A DNA stretch of 64,000 nt from Pseudomonas cichorii (GCF_018343775.1 NZ_CP074349.1:4392001-4456000); one strand, 5' to 3'; shown: positions 16,002 to 26,789, counted from the first letter of the stretch. A program made the numbers and translations. Notes: a model not told the origin generated them from the sequence alone.

Positions 16002-18005
16002 TTAGTTGAAGTCCGGCTCACGACGGCGCGCCTGATAGATCCAGTCAACAATCTCACCTTCCGGGCTGTAGCCACTGACTGTTTCCCGCAGCAATTGGCG
16101 GACACTGTTGTAATCATCTTTATCCACGGCTTCAAGCAACGCCTTCAGTCGCCCCTTGAGCACATCCCATTGCAGATGATCTTCGTTGGCGCTCATGATC
16201 ATCGGGTGCTCGGTGGCAACCACGTTTTCACCGATGAGCAATTCCTCGTAAAGCTTTTCACCCGGACGCAACCCGGTGAACTCGATGGAAATATCGCCTT
16301 GAGGGTTTTTCTCCGAACGAATGCTCAGGCCTGACAGGTGAATCATTTTTTCGGCCAGTTCGACGATCCTCACGGGCTCGCCCATATCCAGGACAAAGAC
16401 ATCCCCCCCCTGCCCCATGGAGCCCGCCTGAATGACCAGTTGAGCCGCCTCGGGAATGGTCATGAAGTAACGGGTGATCTTCGGGTGGGTCACTGTCAGC
16501 GGCCCGCCAGACTTGATCTGCTTGTGGAACAACGGGATCACCGACCCCGAAGAACCCAGCACATTACCAAAGCGAACCATGATGAAACGGGTCTTGTTGA
16601 CCTGATGAACATTGGCGACATCGCCCAGGATCACCGGTGCGGTTTCACGGCTCAGGGCCTGCAGGATCAACTCGGCCAGGCGCTTGGTGCTCCCCATGAT
16701 ATTGGTGGGCCTGACAGCCTTGTCGGTGGAAATCAGGACGAAGTTGGAAACCCCTGCCTGCAACGCCGCCTGTGCGGTGTTGAGCGTGCCGATGACGTTA
16801 TTGGCGATGCCTTCTGCAATATTGTGCTCGACCATGGGCACATGCTTGTAGGCGGCTGCGTGATAGACCGTGTCGACCTTCCAGGTTTTCATGATATCCA
16901 GCAGCTTAGGATGATTACGCACGGAGCCTAGGATAGGCAGCAACTTGACCCGCAAAGACTCTCGCGTCACACGCTGCTCAAGCTCGCTGAGGATTGAATA
17001 GAGATTGAACTCACTGTGATCGAGCAACAGCAGCTTGACGGGCCCCAGCTCCAGTATCTGCCGGCACAGCTCTGAACCTATCGAACCACCGGCACCTGTC
17101 ACCAGAACCGTCTGCCCCTTGATGCAGTGTTCGAGCAGGTTTTCCCTGGCGGGTACGGAGTCGCGTCCCAGCAGATCCGCAATGTCGACCTCTTGCAGAT
17201 CATCGACCTTGACCCGCCCCGCGGCCAGATCCATGAAGCCCGGAACGCTTCGCACATGCAGAGGAAAGCCTTCCAGAAAGCCGAGGATTTCCCGGCGGCG
17301 ACCGCGCGATACGGACGGAATCGCCAACAGGATTTCCTGGGCGCCGGTGACCTCGATCATGCGCTGAATATGTTTGGGTCTGTAGACCTGCAGCCCGGAA
17401 ATCACTCGATTGGAGATCGATTTGTCATCGTCGATAAAAGCGACGGGGCGCATGAGCCTGCTCATTCGCAAGGCGGCTACCAGTTGATTGCCGGCAGCGC
17501 CCGCGCCATATATCGCAACCTTGGGCAGGCCATCGTCGCGATTGCTGAAAGGTATGTGCTGCCCCGCCACGAACCAGTCACCAAGAAAGTATTGGCGCAT
17601 CGCCAGACGCAGGCCTCCGATCATGACCATGCTCAACCACCAGTAGTTGAACATGACCGAACGGGGAACCACGTGTTGATGGTTACTGTACAGATAGACC
17701 ACGCAACCAAGAATGAGCGCGGAGAGTGTGACGGCCTTGATGATGGCGATCAGCGCATCGTTGCCGAAGTAGCGCATGACAGCGCGGTACATCCCGAAGC
17801 GGATAAACAACGGGATGGCAACGATCGGGGCACTGATGAAAAGCCAGGTGTGCTTCTCCAGAGGGTTAATCAGGTCTTCAACACCCAGGCGAACGACAAA
17901 TGCCATCCACAGTGCGAACCAGACCAGCATGAGGTCGGCAACAACCTGAACTATTCGCTTTTTCCGCCGCGGCAGCGCCAGCAGGAAAGTTCGCAATCTG
18001 TTCAT
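16002..18005 (-). CDS. wbpM: WbpM/FlaA1-family nucleotide-sugar 4,6-dehydratase, membrane-anchored
   Basis: The 667-residue protein has an N-terminal region with about four membrane helices (residues 15-150), a first Rossmann-like domain (KVAIYGAGAAGNQLVAALRM, near 180), and a catalytic SDR domain starting VTGAGGSIGSELCRQI (near 300). The active-site block STDKAVRPTNIMGSTKR shows the SMK arrangement, with methionine replacing the usual tyrosine, as in WbpM. The enzyme converts UDP-GlcNAc to the 4-keto-6-deoxy sugar on the way to QuiNAc/FucNAc for O-antigen. It is followed by the comEA-like gene and preceded by a WbpL homologue. Confidence 0.92.
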   Translation of the reverse strand: MNRLRTFLLALPRRKKRIVQVVADLMLVWFALWMAFVVRLGVEDLINPLEKHTWLFISAPIVAIPLFIRFGMYRAVMRYFGNDALIAIIKAVTLSALILGCVVYLYSNHQHVVPRSVMFNYWWLSMVMIGGLRLAMRQYFLGDWFVAGQHIPFSNRDDGLPKVAIYGAGAAGNQLVAALRMSRLMRPVAFIDDDKSISNRVISGLQVYRPKHIQRMIEVTGAQEILLAIPSVSRGRRREILGFLEGFPLHVRSVPGFMDLAAGRVKVDDLQEVDIADLLGRDSVPARENLLEHCIKGQTVLVTGAGGSIGSELCRQILELGPVKLLLLDHSEFNLYSILSELEQRVTRESLRVKLLPILGSVRNHPKLLDIMKTWKVDTVYHAAAYKHVPMVEHNIAEGIANNVIGTLNTAQAALQAGVSNFVLISTDKAVRPTNIMGSTKRLAELILQALSRETAPVILGDVANVHQVNKTRFIMVRFGNVLGSSGSVIPLFHKQIKSGGPLTVTHPKITRYFMTIPEAAQLVIQAGSMGQGGDVFVLDMGEPVRIVELAEKMIHLSGLSIRSEKNPQGDISIEFTGLRPGEKLYEELLIGENVVATEHPMIMSANEDHLQWDVLKGRLKALLEAVDKDDYNSVRQLLRETVSGYSPEGEIVDWIYQARRREPDFN

Positions 18006-18107
18006 GCCCTTGCTACCCCTCGATCTCTACAGAACGTTACACCTGATATTCAAAGCAAATGCCGACATACAATGACTCAATCTATAGGGAAAACGCGAAT
18101 ACTCAAA

Positions 18108-19124
18108 TCAATTGGACTCAAGCTGTCCTGCGTCGAACTTGAGAGCCAAGAGTACCAGCGGGACATAAGCGATCAGCAACCCGGTCAAACCGTCGCCATC
18201 GAATACACCGACCCATAGCGCCACAGGCAGCAGCCAGAAGATATTGATGAAGCCAACGGCAAGGGTCACGGGCAGGTGCTTGCCATAGCGACGCGACGCG
18301 AACTGGTAGGCGTGGCTGCGATGAGCTTCGTACACCTTGTCGCCACGCAACAGGCGACAAGTAAGCGTCACGGTGGCATCGACAATAAATACTCCCAGCA
18401 GAATCAGCCAGGCCCAGAAAAGATGAGATGAAGCCCATGCTGCCTGCAAGGAGAGCACGCCCAGCGCGATTCCCAGAAATCCGCTGCCCGCGTCGCCCAT
18501 GAATATCCGCGCCGGTGGAAAGTTCCAGTAGAGAAACCCCATGACCGCGGCGGCCAGCAATACAGGCCCCCACAGCAACTGACCAAAATCGCCCAGTACG
18601 TAAATGAGGCTGATCCCGGCGCAGACGGTCACCGCCTCGATACTGGCGATACCGTCGATACCGTCCATGAAGTTGTAGAGGTTGAGCATCCAGACGAGGT
18701 AAAAAGCGGCAAGGATATGGCCGATGATCCCAAGATCCAGAGTGAAGCCAAAGAAGTCGAGCGGTGCAAGCCCGCCCAGCCATGCCAGCGCCCATGCCGC
18801 CGCACTGAAATGCCCCAGCAACCGCCAGCGGGCTGCGATGTGCCCGTGATCGTCCATGAAACCGATCACGGCAACCAGTCCGCCCGCGCCGAGAATGGCA
18901 ATCAGGGCCGAAGACGGAATCCGGTCCCCGAGCCCCAGCAGTACAATGGCAAGCAAAAAGGCTACAACAATGGAAACCCCACCGCCTCGCGGTGTAGGAA
19001 TCTTGTGTGAGCTACGAGCATTTGGAACATCCATCAGGCTTCTGGACAGGGCGTACCTGCGAAGAACTGCCGTCAACCCCAAAGATAAGACCGCCACAGC
19101 GACTACAGAGAACCACTCAACCAT
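18108..19124 (-). CDS. wbpL: WbpL-like polyprenyl-phosphate sugar-1-phosphate transferase (glycosyltransferase family 4)
   Basis: The 338-residue MraY/WecA-type membrane protein has about ten hydrophobic segments. Signatures include LMDVPNARSSHKIPTPRGGG near the N-terminus, FMDDHGHI (about 97-104), NFMDGIDGIASIEA with the catalytic aspartates, and GDAGSGFLGIALG. Family members transfer a sugar-1-phosphate (FucNAc, QuiNAc or GlcNAc) to undecaprenyl phosphate to start O-antigen or common-polysaccharide assembly. It lies 102 bases upstream of wbpM on the same strand. No other glycosyltransferase genes are present. Confidence 0.9.
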   Translation of the reverse strand: MVEWFSVVAVAVLSLGLTAVLRRYALSRSLMDVPNARSSHKIPTPRGGGVSIVVAFLLAIVLLGLGDRIPSSALIAILGAGGLVAVIGFMDDHGHIAARWRLLGHFSAAAWALAWLGGLAPLDFFGFTLDLGIIGHILAAFYLVWMLNLYNFMDGIDGIASIEAVTVCAGISLIYVLGDFGQLLWGPVLLAAAVMGFLYWNFPPARIFMGDAGSGFLGIALGVLSLQAAWASSHLFWAWLILLGVFIVDATVTLTCRLLRGDKVYEAHRSHAYQFASRRYGKHLPVTLAVGFINIFWLLPVALWVGVFDGDGLTGLLIAYVPLVLLALKFDAGQLESN

Positions 19125-19316
19125 TTTTGCGTTCCAGAAAAGACCGTACTGTTTCTTTCATCCTGTCATCCATCTTTCACGATGGTGCCCAATCGAGCAT
19201 CGTACAGGTTTTGGAAATAACGGCCTGCAAAGAATCGCAAAGCTTTTGCGAAAAACACTTCTTGCCTGGGACTGAAGACATGTGAATAGGATCAGATAGC
19301 CTTCAAAAGACCAGGC

Positions 19317-20747
19317 TCAAGGTACTACCAGCTCAAGACGTTTATTGGCCAGCGAGTACTTCCTGTTCAGAAGATTGGCCAACGTCTTCTTCGCCCCAGC
19401 CTCGCCATGTACCAGCCTGATCTGGCCCGGCCACTCGGCCATCGAAGTTACAAACCTGACCAGCCCCTCCTGATCCGCATGGGCGGAATAACCGGCGACC
19501 GTCGAGACACCGGCACGAATATCAAAGCGTTCACGGTCAAGCTCGACATATCCGCCGACCGGACCATGCTTCTGGATCGCAGCGCCTGGCGTGCCCTTGG
19601 CCTGATAACCCACGAAAACCACATTGTGCCGCCGATCACCCAGCATGGCCTTCAGGTAATTGACAATGCGCCCGCCTGCGCACATACCATTGCCTGCGAT
19701 GACGATAGCGGGTCGAGCGGTGCTGGTCAGATAGTTGACCGTCTGCAAATGCCGTTCATGAGTATCGATGGTAATCAATTGAGAGAACCCCAGAGGCTGT
19801 CTGCCGCTCTTGAGACGCGCTTGCGCCTCGTCGTCCCAATAGTCTTCAAATGCCTGATAAACGCCCGTGAAGCGGCTTGCCAGGGGAGAATCGAGAATGA
19901 TCGGCAATTGCGGCCAGTTCACCGGCAAGGCGCTCCCGTCAGCCCCATCGGCAGGCTCGCCCAGCAAGGCCTTGCGTCGCAGGATATCTTCCAGCTCGTA
20001 TAGCAGCTCCTGAGTACGCCCCATGCTGAAGGCGGGAATCAGAACCGTGCCATGATCTTCCAGCGCCTGATCGATGACTTGCTCAAGACGCAATTGCCGC
20101 GTGCTGCGGTCCTCATGAAGACGATCGCCATAAGTACTCTCAAGCACAAGAATGTCTGCACGCTCGGGGGATTTCGGAGCGGGAAGCATCGGCGCATCAC
20201 CTGCCCCCAGATCGCCCGAAAACACCACACGCTCCGTACGCCCCTCCAGCAGATACTGAAGATCGCACTCGACATAGGCAGAACCCAGGATATGGCCGGC
20301 ACGTTGCAGGCGGACCCGGCAGACAAGAGCATCGGTATTGACCAAGGTAAACCAGTGATCGAAGGGCAAGGCAATGATGCGCTTTTCAATCGCTGCAAGA
20401 TTTCGGTCTATCTGTTTGCGGTCATGGTGAAACTCGAGTTTCAGTTGATCCTCCATGACCAGAGGCAATAAATGCGCAGAAGGCTCACTGCATAATACAG
20501 GCCCCTGATAGCCTGAAGCCAGCAACGCTGGAATACGCCCTACATGGTCGGCATGTACGTGAGTAACAATGAACGCCTTGATATCGGCAGCAGAGAAACT
20601 GAACTTACCGGCTTCAGTGCCCGGACCGTCATGTTGAATAGCACCACAATCAATCAACAGACTATGAGCCGCATCCATACATAACTGGTGACAGGAACCG
20701 GACACACTCCGGGTTGCGCCATGATGAATGATTTCAGGGAAAGACAT
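19317..20747 (-). CDS. Metallo-beta-lactamase/beta-CASP-fold hydrolase (RNA nuclease-like)
   Basis: The 476-residue protein opens with a metallo-beta-lactamase domain. It carries the zinc motif THVHADHVG (residues 62-70), a second histidine in RAGHILGSAYVE, and the aspartate motif VFSGDLGAGD. The beta-CASP insert and C-terminal motifs follow (IPAFSMGRTQELLYELE, GNGMCAGGRIVNYL, GYSAHADQEGL, RLVHGE), as in CPSF73-like RNA endo/exonucleases. An RNA substrate is likely but unproved. It stands where O-antigen genes lie in P. aeruginosa and is followed by wbpL (192-base gap). Confidence 0.88.
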   Translation of the reverse strand: MSFPEIIHHGATRSVSGSCHQLCMDAAHSLLIDCGAIQHDGPGTEAGKFSFSAADIKAFIVTHVHADHVGRIPALLASGYQGPVLCSEPSAHLLPLVMEDQLKLEFHHDRKQIDRNLAAIEKRIIALPFDHWFTLVNTDALVCRVRLQRAGHILGSAYVECDLQYLLEGRTERVVFSGDLGAGDAPMLPAPKSPERADILVLESTYGDRLHEDRSTRQLRLEQVIDQALEDHGTVLIPAFSMGRTQELLYELEDILRRKALLGEPADGADGSALPVNWPQLPIILDSPLASRFTGVYQAFEDYWDDEAQARLKSGRQPLGFSQLITIDTHERHLQTVNYLTSTARPAIVIAGNGMCAGGRIVNYLKAMLGDRRHNVVFVGYQAKGTPGAAIQKHGPVGGYVELDRERFDIRAGVSTVAGYSAHADQEGLVRFVTSMAEWPGQIRLVHGEAGAKKTLANLLNRKYSLANKRLELVVP

Positions 20748-21169
20748 ACAGCCACCTATTTCAGCAAGTCCGGTTTTGCAAGAACACCGGAGCCTGACAT
20801 CCGACTTTAAAAGAGATGGCCTATTTTGCGCTGCAAAGGTTTATCTTCAAGTCTTGACAGGTGAGCACAAGAGCAGCAACAGAAATACTAACGCAAAGAA
20901 AATTACAGCAAACGCCCTGAAATATGGGTAAGGCTCAAAGTATGACTAATAAGCCCACAAACAGAAGTAGTTATTCCCAATAAACAACAAGAAAGGTCCT
21001 ACAAAAAAAATCAGATATACAACTTTATGAGCGAACGAAGGAAATAGTCGGAAACCAGAAAACAACAAGAATGCATCAAGCACAGATGCCTGAAGCCCTG
21101 AGGGGATACAAGGGGAAGCGGGACTGAACCTTTTCGTACCACAGCAGGCAAAAGTGCCTGCTTCAGGCT
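20748..21169. other. AT-rich gene-free gap in the O-antigen position
   Basis: This is 422 bases with no convincing frame on either strand and markedly higher A+T than its neighbours, especially about 20870-21070. A hairpin GCAGGCA/TGCCTGC (21144-21150 with 21155-21161) lies just after the lapA-like stop and may end the rpsA-ihfB-lapA transcript. The promoter of the beta-CASP gene must lie near 20750-20900. Composition suggests a remnant or hot spot of horizontal exchange. Confidence 0.5.
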
Positions 21170-21412
21170 CTAGACTGAACGGGCTGAGCGTACGCGCTTT
21201 TTACGCAAGCTTGCCAGCCATGCCAGGACAGGGCCAACCAGCATACCCAGCAAAAGAGCAAGAACCACAGGAACAGCCTGGGAAAGCTCGGGGGCCGACC
21301 AGCCGAAAAAGACCAGCGTAACAGGCTGCCGGTTTTCAAGCATGAACACCGCCGTTGCCAGAACGACAAGCAACGCAACGACGAGCACGATGATTCGTTT
21401 GAAGATGTGCAT
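21170..21412 (-). CDS. LapA-domain (DUF1049) small membrane protein
   Basis: The 80-residue protein has two membrane helices (about residues 4-24 and 45-66) and a basic tail (SLRKKRVRSARS). It matches the LapA/YciS family, whose E. coli member helps regulate lipopolysaccharide assembly. The block AVFMLENRQPVTLVFFG is typical. It lies 24 bases after ihfB in the same direction, its usual place in pseudomonads. ATG 21412 is chosen because a frame starting at 21456 is in a different phase and lacks the family N-terminus. Confidence 0.85.
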   Translation of the reverse strand: MHIFKRIIVLVVALLVVLATAVFMLENRQPVTLVFFGWSAPELSQAVPVVLALLLGMLVGPVLAWLASLRKKRVRSARSV

Positions 21413-21436
21413 CCACTGATCCTCTGGTTATCGGCC

Positions 21437-21733
21437 TCAGAGGCCCTCTTCTTCATCCTCGTTGACTCGATCCCGTAACTCCTTGCCTGGCTTGAAGTGA
21501 GGAACGAATTTTCCGTCGAGGCTGACAGACTGGCCCGTTTTTGGATTGCGCCCTACCCGCGGTGCGCGGTAATGCAGGGAAAAGCTGCCGAACCCGCGTA
21601 TTTCTATGCGGTCGCCTGTCGCCAGGCACTGGGACATTTGTTCAAGCATGGTCTTGATGGCCAACTCGACATCCTTGGATGAGAGCAGCCCTTGATGGGT
21701 GACAATTCGTTCGATCAACTCCGACTTCGTCAT
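21437..21733 (-). CDS. ihfB: Integration host factor subunit beta
   Basis: The 98-residue HU/IHF-family DNA-bending protein starts [18 protein letters not shown] and contains the DNA-contacting arm signature [21 protein letters not shown], with the intercalating proline in the arm region. It partners the alpha subunit encoded elsewhere, bends DNA at specific sites and assists sigma-54 promoters, recombination and replication. It lies downstream of rpsA, as in E. coli, but a strong terminator and 321 bases separate them, so it has its own promoter. Confidence 0.97.
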   Translation of the reverse strand: MTKSELIERIVTHQGLLSSKDVELAIKTMLEQMSQCLATGDRIEIRGFGSFSLHYRAPRVGRNPKTGQSVSLDGKFVPHFKPGKELRDRVNEDEEEGL

Positions 21734-22054
21734 ATTTTTCCCTTCTTTTTCAAGCAGCTAGATCAGCGCTCCGAAGGTTTTAGCATGACCGGACGAATTT
21801 GAACAGCCCATGTATTGACTTATGTGAACCCATAACAACCAGCCATGAATCCATGACCGGAGCATGACAGCGGGAAGAGAAATGGACGGCAGGGACAGTG
21901 ACACCAGGCAGGGTGCGGCCTGCAAGGCACCTGGAGACGTTTAAAACGTTTAAAGCACCGGGACAGCGGCACACTGAACGCTGCGCTATAAGCCCCGAAT
22001 AGCGCCCACAAAAAAGGACGACCGAAGTCGCCCTTTTTAATGGTCAAGCAGAAC
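21734..22054. promoter_or_regulatory. ihfB upstream region with tandem 9-base repeats
   Basis: This is 321 bases without a supported gene between rpsA and ihfB. It contains the rpsA terminator at its right end. Further in is a head-to-tail repeat of ACGTTTAAA (21937-21945 and 21946-21954), a plausible regulator or autoregulation site for ihfB. No start codon with a ribosome site is seen on either strand. Confidence 0.45.
22011..22039 (-). terminator. rho-independent terminator of rpsA
   Basis: Read on the minus strand, the stem AAAGGGCGAC / GTCGTCCTTT closes a TTCG tetraloop (one G-U pair) and is followed by a T-run, directly after the rpsA stop at 22055. Confidence 0.85.
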
Positions 22055-23740
22055 TTAGTTCTGTTTTTCCATCTGCGCACGCAGCAGGTCACCAATAGTG
22101 GTAGGACCAGTGCTTTCAGCAGCTTCAGGCTTGCTACGCAGGCTCTGGATAGCTTCTTTCTCGTCTTCAACGTCTTTCGACTTGATGGACAGGCTGATTA
22201 CGCGGCTCTTGCGGTCAACGCTGATGATCTTGGCTTCGATCTCTTCGCCTTCTTTCAGAACGTTACGCGCGTCTTCAACGCGGTCACGGCTGATTTCGGA
22301 GGCTTTGAGGGTAGCTTCGATGTCGTCGGCCAGAGTGATGATGGCGCCTTTGGCGTCAACTTCTTTAACGGTACCGCGAACGATAGCGCCTTTGTCATTG
22401 ACAGTGACGTACTCGGAGAACGGATCGCTTTCCAGCTGCTTGATACCCAGGGAGATGCGCTCACGCTCTGGATCAACAGACAGGATGACTGTGTCGAGCT
22501 CGTCGCCCTTCTTGAAGCGACGTACGGCTTCTTCGCCCACTTCGTTCCAGGAGATGTCGGACAGGTGAACCAGACCGTCGATGCCGCCGTCCAGACCAAT
22601 GAAGATACCGAAATCGGTGATCGACTTGATGGTGCCGGAGATTTTATCGCCCTTGTTGAACTGGCCAGAGAAATCTTCCCATGGGTTGGATTTGCACTGT
22701 TTGATGCCGAGGGAGATACGACGACGCTCTTCGTCGATGTCCAGAACCATGACTTCCACTTCGTCGCCAACCTGAACGACTTTGGATGGGTGGATGTTCT
22801 TGTTGGTCCAGTCCATTTCGGAAACGTGTACCAGGCCTTCCACGCCTTCTTCCAGCTCTGCGAAGCAGCCGTAGTCGGTCAGGTTGGTTACACGCGCGGT
22901 TACGCGGGTGCTTTCCGGGTAACGAGCCTTGATAGCAACCCATGGGTCTTCGCCCAGTTGCTTCAGGCCCAGGGAAACACGATTGCGCTCGCGATCGTAC
23001 TTCAGGACTTTTACATCGATCTCATCGCCAACATTGACGATTTCCGATGGATGCTTGATACGCTTCCAGGCCATGTCGGTGATGTGCAGCAGGCCATCGA
23101 CGCCACCCAGATCGACGAATGCGCCGTAATCGGTGAGGTTCTTGACGATACCTTTGACTTGCTGGCCTTCCTGCAGGGACTCGAGCAGTGCTTCACGCTC
23201 TGCACTGTTCTCGGCTTCCAGAACGCTGCGACGGGAAACGACAACGTTGTTGCGCTTCTGGTCCAGTTTGATGACCTTGAACTCGAGCTCTTTGCCTTCC
23301 AGGTGCGTGGTGTCGCGCACTGGACGGACGTCAACCAGAGAACCTGGCAGGAACGCACGGATGCCGTTAACGTCGACAGTGAAGCCGCCTTTAACCTTAC
23401 CGTTGATAACGCCCTTGACCACTTCTTCAGCTGCGAAAGCCGCTTCCAGAACAATCCAGCACTCGGCGCGCTTGGCTTTTTCGCGGGACAGCTTGGTTTC
23501 GCCAAAGCCGTCTTCTACCGCGTCCAGCGCGACGTGAACTTCGTCACCGACCTTGATGGTCAGCTCGCCAGCATCGTTGTAGAACTGCTCGAGCGGGATG
23601 ACGCCTTCGGACTTCAGACCAGCGTGTACAGTTACCCAATCGCCGTCGATGTCGACAACGATACCGGTAATGATAGCGCCCGGCTGAAGGTTCAGGGTTT
23701 TTAGGCTTTCTTCAAAAAGTTCTGCAAAGCTTTCGCTCAT
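22055..23740 (-). CDS. rpsA: 30S ribosomal protein S1
   Basis: The 561-residue protein contains six S1 RNA-binding repeats (for example [68 protein letters not shown]). It unfolds structured mRNA leaders and is essential for most translation initiation. It ends QMEKQN, of normal length. It lies between cmk and ihfB, the conserved order in gammaproteobacteria, with 122 bases after cmk that may hold an additional promoter. A long plus-strand frame (22040-23704) is an antisense shadow. Confidence 0.98.
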   Translation of the reverse strand: MSESFAELFEESLKTLNLQPGAIITGIVVDIDGDWVTVHAGLKSEGVIPLEQFYNDAGELTIKVGDEVHVALDAVEDGFGETKLSREKAKRAECWIVLEAAFAAEEVVKGVINGKVKGGFTVDVNGIRAFLPGSLVDVRPVRDTTHLEGKELEFKVIKLDQKRNNVVVSRRSVLEAENSAEREALLESLQEGQQVKGIVKNLTDYGAFVDLGGVDGLLHITDMAWKRIKHPSEIVNVGDEIDVKVLKYDRERNRVSLGLKQLGEDPWVAIKARYPESTRVTARVTNLTDYGCFAELEEGVEGLVHVSEMDWTNKNIHPSKVVQVGDEVEVMVLDIDEERRRISLGIKQCKSNPWEDFSGQFNKGDKISGTIKSITDFGIFIGLDGGIDGLVHLSDISWNEVGEEAVRRFKKGDELDTVILSVDPERERISLGIKQLESDPFSEYVTVNDKGAIVRGTVKEVDAKGAIITLADDIEATLKASEISRDRVEDARNVLKEGEEIEAKIISVDRKSRVISLSIKSKDVEDEKEAIQSLRSKPEAAESTGPTTIGDLLRAQMEKQN

Positions 23741-23862
23741 TTTAATTCCTGTTGATCAAGGGCGAAGAATACGCCCATCTGCCACGTCCCAGAAAACGTG
23801 GGTTTCGTTCATGTAAAAGGAAGCTGTCAGGACTGAATCTGGTCGCCTGTGCAGCTCCTTGA

Positions 23863-24552
23863 TCACCCGGCGATATCGCGTAGCGCGACCTCACTCAGAA
23901 TGCGTTCCAGCACCTGCTCGATGGATAATTCAGTGGAATCCAGCTGTATGGCGTCATGCGCCGGCTTGAGCGGGGCTACCGCTCGCTGGGTGTCACGCTC
24001 GTCGCGCGCACATATCTCATCTAGCAGACTCGACAGACTAACATCATCACCCTTTGCCTTCAACTGCAAGTAACGACGGCGTGCACGCTCCTCGGCACTG
24101 GCAGTGAGAAAAACCTTCAGGGGCGCGTCGGGAAATACCACCGTTCCCATGTCACGGCCATCGGCCACCAGCCCGGGTTCTTCCTGAAACGCACGCTGGC
24201 GCTGCAGCAAGGCATCGCGAACGGCAGGCAAGGAAGCAACCTGGGAAGCGCCGCTGCCGATCTGCTCGTTGCGGATGGCATGGGTAACGTCCTCGCCTTC
24301 GAGGATGATGCGCTGGCCCTGACCACCTGAAGCCGTCTCGAACTGCACATCGAGATGCGCAGCCAGCAGCTTCAGGGCTTCTTCATTGGTCAGGTCGACA
24401 CCATGATTGCGCGCCGCAAAGGCAAGCAGACGGTAAAGAGCCCCGGAATCGAGCAGACACCAGCCCAGATGCCTGGCCAGCAAGCCTGCAACAGTGCCCT
24501 TTCCAGAACCGCTAGGGCCGTCGATGGTAATAACAGGTGCTTTGATTTTCAC
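23863..24552 (-). CDS. cmk: Cytidylate kinase
   Basis: This enzyme phosphorylates CMP and dCMP with ATP. The 229-residue product starts [26 protein letters not shown] with an intact P-loop, has the CMP-binding region ([16 protein letters not shown]) and the lid ([14 protein letters not shown]). Its start overlaps the tyrA-aroA stop by four bases (24549-24552), indicating translational coupling within the supraoperon. Confidence 0.97.
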   Translation of the reverse strand: MKIKAPVITIDGPSGSGKGTVAGLLARHLGWCLLDSGALYRLLAFAARNHGVDLTNEEALKLLAAHLDVQFETASGGQGQRIILEGEDVTHAIRNEQIGSGASQVASLPAVRDALLQRQRAFQEEPGLVADGRDMGTVVFPDAPLKVFLTASAEERARRRYLQLKAKGDDVSLSSLLDEICARDERDTQRAVAPLKPAHDAIQLDSTELSIEQVLERILSEVALRDIAG

Positions 24553-26789
24553 TTTTTATCCTCTTGCGCGACACGCATACCGACTTGAGCGCACAGCGCC
24601 AGAAAATTGGGAAACGATGTGGCGACGTTCGCACAATCGTGAATACGGATCGGTGCCGATGCCCGCAGTGATGCAACGCTGAATGCCATTGCAATGCGGT
24701 GATCGCCATGAGCATCGATCTCGGCACCGCCCATGGAACCGCCCTCAATAATAATGCCATCCGGCTTGGGCTCAACCTTGATACCCAACGCCAGCAGACC
24801 ATCAGCCATGGCCTGAATCCGGTCCGACTCCTTGACACGCAACTCCTGCGCACCGCGCAGGACAGTACGTCCCTGAGCGCAGGCCGCTGCGATGAACAGC
24901 ACAGGAAACTCGTCGATAGCCAACGGGACCAGTGCTTCGGGAATCTCGATCCCCTTCAGGGAGGCCGAACGGACCCGCAGATCCGCAACCGGCTCGCCAC
25001 CGACTTCCCGGGGGTTTTCCAGAGTGATATCACCGCCCATAAGGCGAAGGATATCGATAACACCCGCACGTGTCGGATTGACACCCACATGCTCGAGCAA
25101 CAACTCGGAACCTTCGGTAATGGATGCCGCCACCATGAAAAACGCGGCCGAGGAAATATCGGCAGGCACTTCTATACGGGTCGCCAGCAGCCTGTGCCCG
25201 GACTCCAGCGAAACGGTGTTGCCCTCGGCAGACACCGGGTAGCCGAAGCCACGCAGCATGCGCTCGGTATGATCACGAGTGAGCACCGGCTCGCTGACTA
25301 TAGTCTCGCCATCGGCATATAGCCCGGCCAATAACAGACAGGATTTGACCTGAGCACTGGCCATCGGCGTGTCATAAGCCTGACCCGAAAGCTTGCCGAC
25401 AGCATGAATGGTCAGCGGAGGACGACCATCGGCCGCCGTTTCGATGACCGCGCCCATGGCCCGCAAAGGATCGACCACACGACTCATGGGACGCCTTGAC
25501 AACGAGGCATCACCCGTCAGGGTGCTGTTGAAATCCTGAGCCGCCAGCAGACCTGCCAGCAGGCGCATGGAGGTTCCGGAATTGCCCAGGTAGATCGGAC
25601 CGGGCGCAGCCTTCAGGCCACGCAAACCGACACCATGAATGATCACGCGACCATGATGCGGCCCTTCGATCACGACCCCCATGTCACGGAAGGCCTGCAA
25701 GGTCGCCAGCGCGTCCTCCCCTTCTAGAAAGCCTTCGACCTCGGTAACGCCTTCAGCCAGAGAACCCAGCATGATAGAGCGATGGGAGATGGATTTGTCT
25801 CCCGGCACGCGAATACTGCCACTGACACTACCGCCAGGGTTGGCGACAAAAACCAGATCATCTGCGCTGACAGGCTCTACATAGGCACGGCGAGCCAGAA
25901 TCTTGCCGAAGTGCTCCCGGGCAACCCGCGCACGGGTGAACACACCCAGCAGTTGATGCCCGTCGCCGGTATCTACCGCTTCACGCAAGGCATCCAGATC
26001 ACTGCGGAATGTATCCAGAGTGCGTAGAACGGCTTCGCGGTTGGCGAGGAAGATGTCGTGCCACATCACCGGATCACTGCCCGCGATACGGGTGAAGTCA
26101 CGGAAACCGCCCGCCGCGTACCTGAAGATCTCCAGGTTTTCGTTACGCTTGGCCAGGGAGTCCACCAGACCGAATGCCAACAGATGTGGCAGATGACTGG
26201 TTGCAGCCAACACCTCATCGTGACGCTCGACCTGCATGTGTTCGACATCGGCACCCAGCACCGACCAGAGACGATCAACCAGTGCCACGGCATCGGGATC
26301 CGTCTCGGCCAGCGGTGTCAGGATCACCTTGTGACGTCGGAACAAGTCGGCGTTGGACGCCTCGACGCCACTCTGCTCGGAACCGGCAATCGGATGCCCC
26401 GGCACGAAGCGGGTTGGCATATGACCGAAGGCAAATCGTGCAGCCCGCACCACATTGCCCTTGGCGCTACCGACATCAGTCAGGATAGCATCGCCAAGGT
26501 CCAGAGGCGCCAGCAGGCCAAGGAGCTTTTCCATGGCCAGAATCGGGACAGCAAGCTGAATGACATCTGCGCCCTGACAAGCGGTCGCCAGATCCGCCTC
26601 ACAGCGGTCCACAACACCCAGTTCAACGGCCAATGCGCGGGATTTCGGGTCAAGATCGACCCCCACCACTTCACGGCACAGACCGCTTTCGCGAACACCT
26701 TTTGCAAAGGAGCCGCCGATCAAGCCCAGACCGACGACCACAAGCCGACCGATGACAGGTCGAGCGGATATCTGCGCGAAATCAACCAC
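24549..26789 (-). CDS. tyrA-aroA: Bifunctional prephenate dehydrogenase / EPSP synthase
   Basis: This is a fusion of cyclohexadienyl/prephenate dehydrogenase and 3-phosphoshikimate 1-carboxyvinyltransferase. The N-terminal part (to about residue 295) has the NAD-binding loop [17 protein letters not shown]. The C-terminal part (from about 310) has the EPSP synthase marks [19 protein letters not shown] and [16 protein letters not shown]. The chosen start is GTG 26789 (746 residues): it overlaps the upstream relic's stop as GTGGTTGA and has AAGG nearby. GTG 26813 (754 residues) is the alternative; no ATG is available. It lies between pheA and cmk, making tyrosine and feeding chorismate synthesis. 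Confidence 0.95.
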   Translation of the reverse strand: MVDFAQISARPVIGRLVVVGLGLIGGSFAKGVRESGLCREVVGVDLDPKSRALAVELGVVDRCEADLATACQGADVIQLAVPILAMEKLLGLLAPLDLGDAILTDVGSAKGNVVRAARFAFGHMPTRFVPGHPIAGSEQSGVEASNADLFRRHKVILTPLAETDPDAVALVDRLWSVLGADVEHMQVERHDEVLAATSHLPHLLAFGLVDSLAKRNENLEIFRYAAGGFRDFTRIAGSDPVMWHDIFLANREAVLRTLDTFRSDLDALREAVDTGDGHQLLGVFTRARVAREHFGKILARRAYVEPVSADDLVFVANPGGSVSGSIRVPGDKSISHRSIMLGSLAEGVTEVEGFLEGEDALATLQAFRDMGVVIEGPHHGRVIIHGVGLRGLKAAPGPIYLGNSGTSMRLLAGLLAAQDFNSTLTGDASLSRRPMSRVVDPLRAMGAVIETAADGRPPLTIHAVGKLSGQAYDTPMASAQVKSCLLLAGLYADGETIVSEPVLTRDHTERMLRGFGYPVSAEGNTVSLESGHRLLATRIEVPADISSAAFFMVAASITEGSELLLEHVGVNPTRAGVIDILRLMGGDITLENPREVGGEPVADLRVRSASLKGIEIPEALVPLAIDEFPVLFIAAACAQGRTVLRGAQELRVKESDRIQAMADGLLALGIKVEPKPDGIIIEGGSMGGAEIDAHGDHRIAMAFSVASLRASAPIRIHDCANVATSFPNFLALCAQVGMRVAQEDKK

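Noticed and set aside
22040..23704. 554-codon plus-strand frame opposite rpsA
   Set aside because: Repetitive mirror of the S1 repeats; rpsA on the minus strand is unmistakable.
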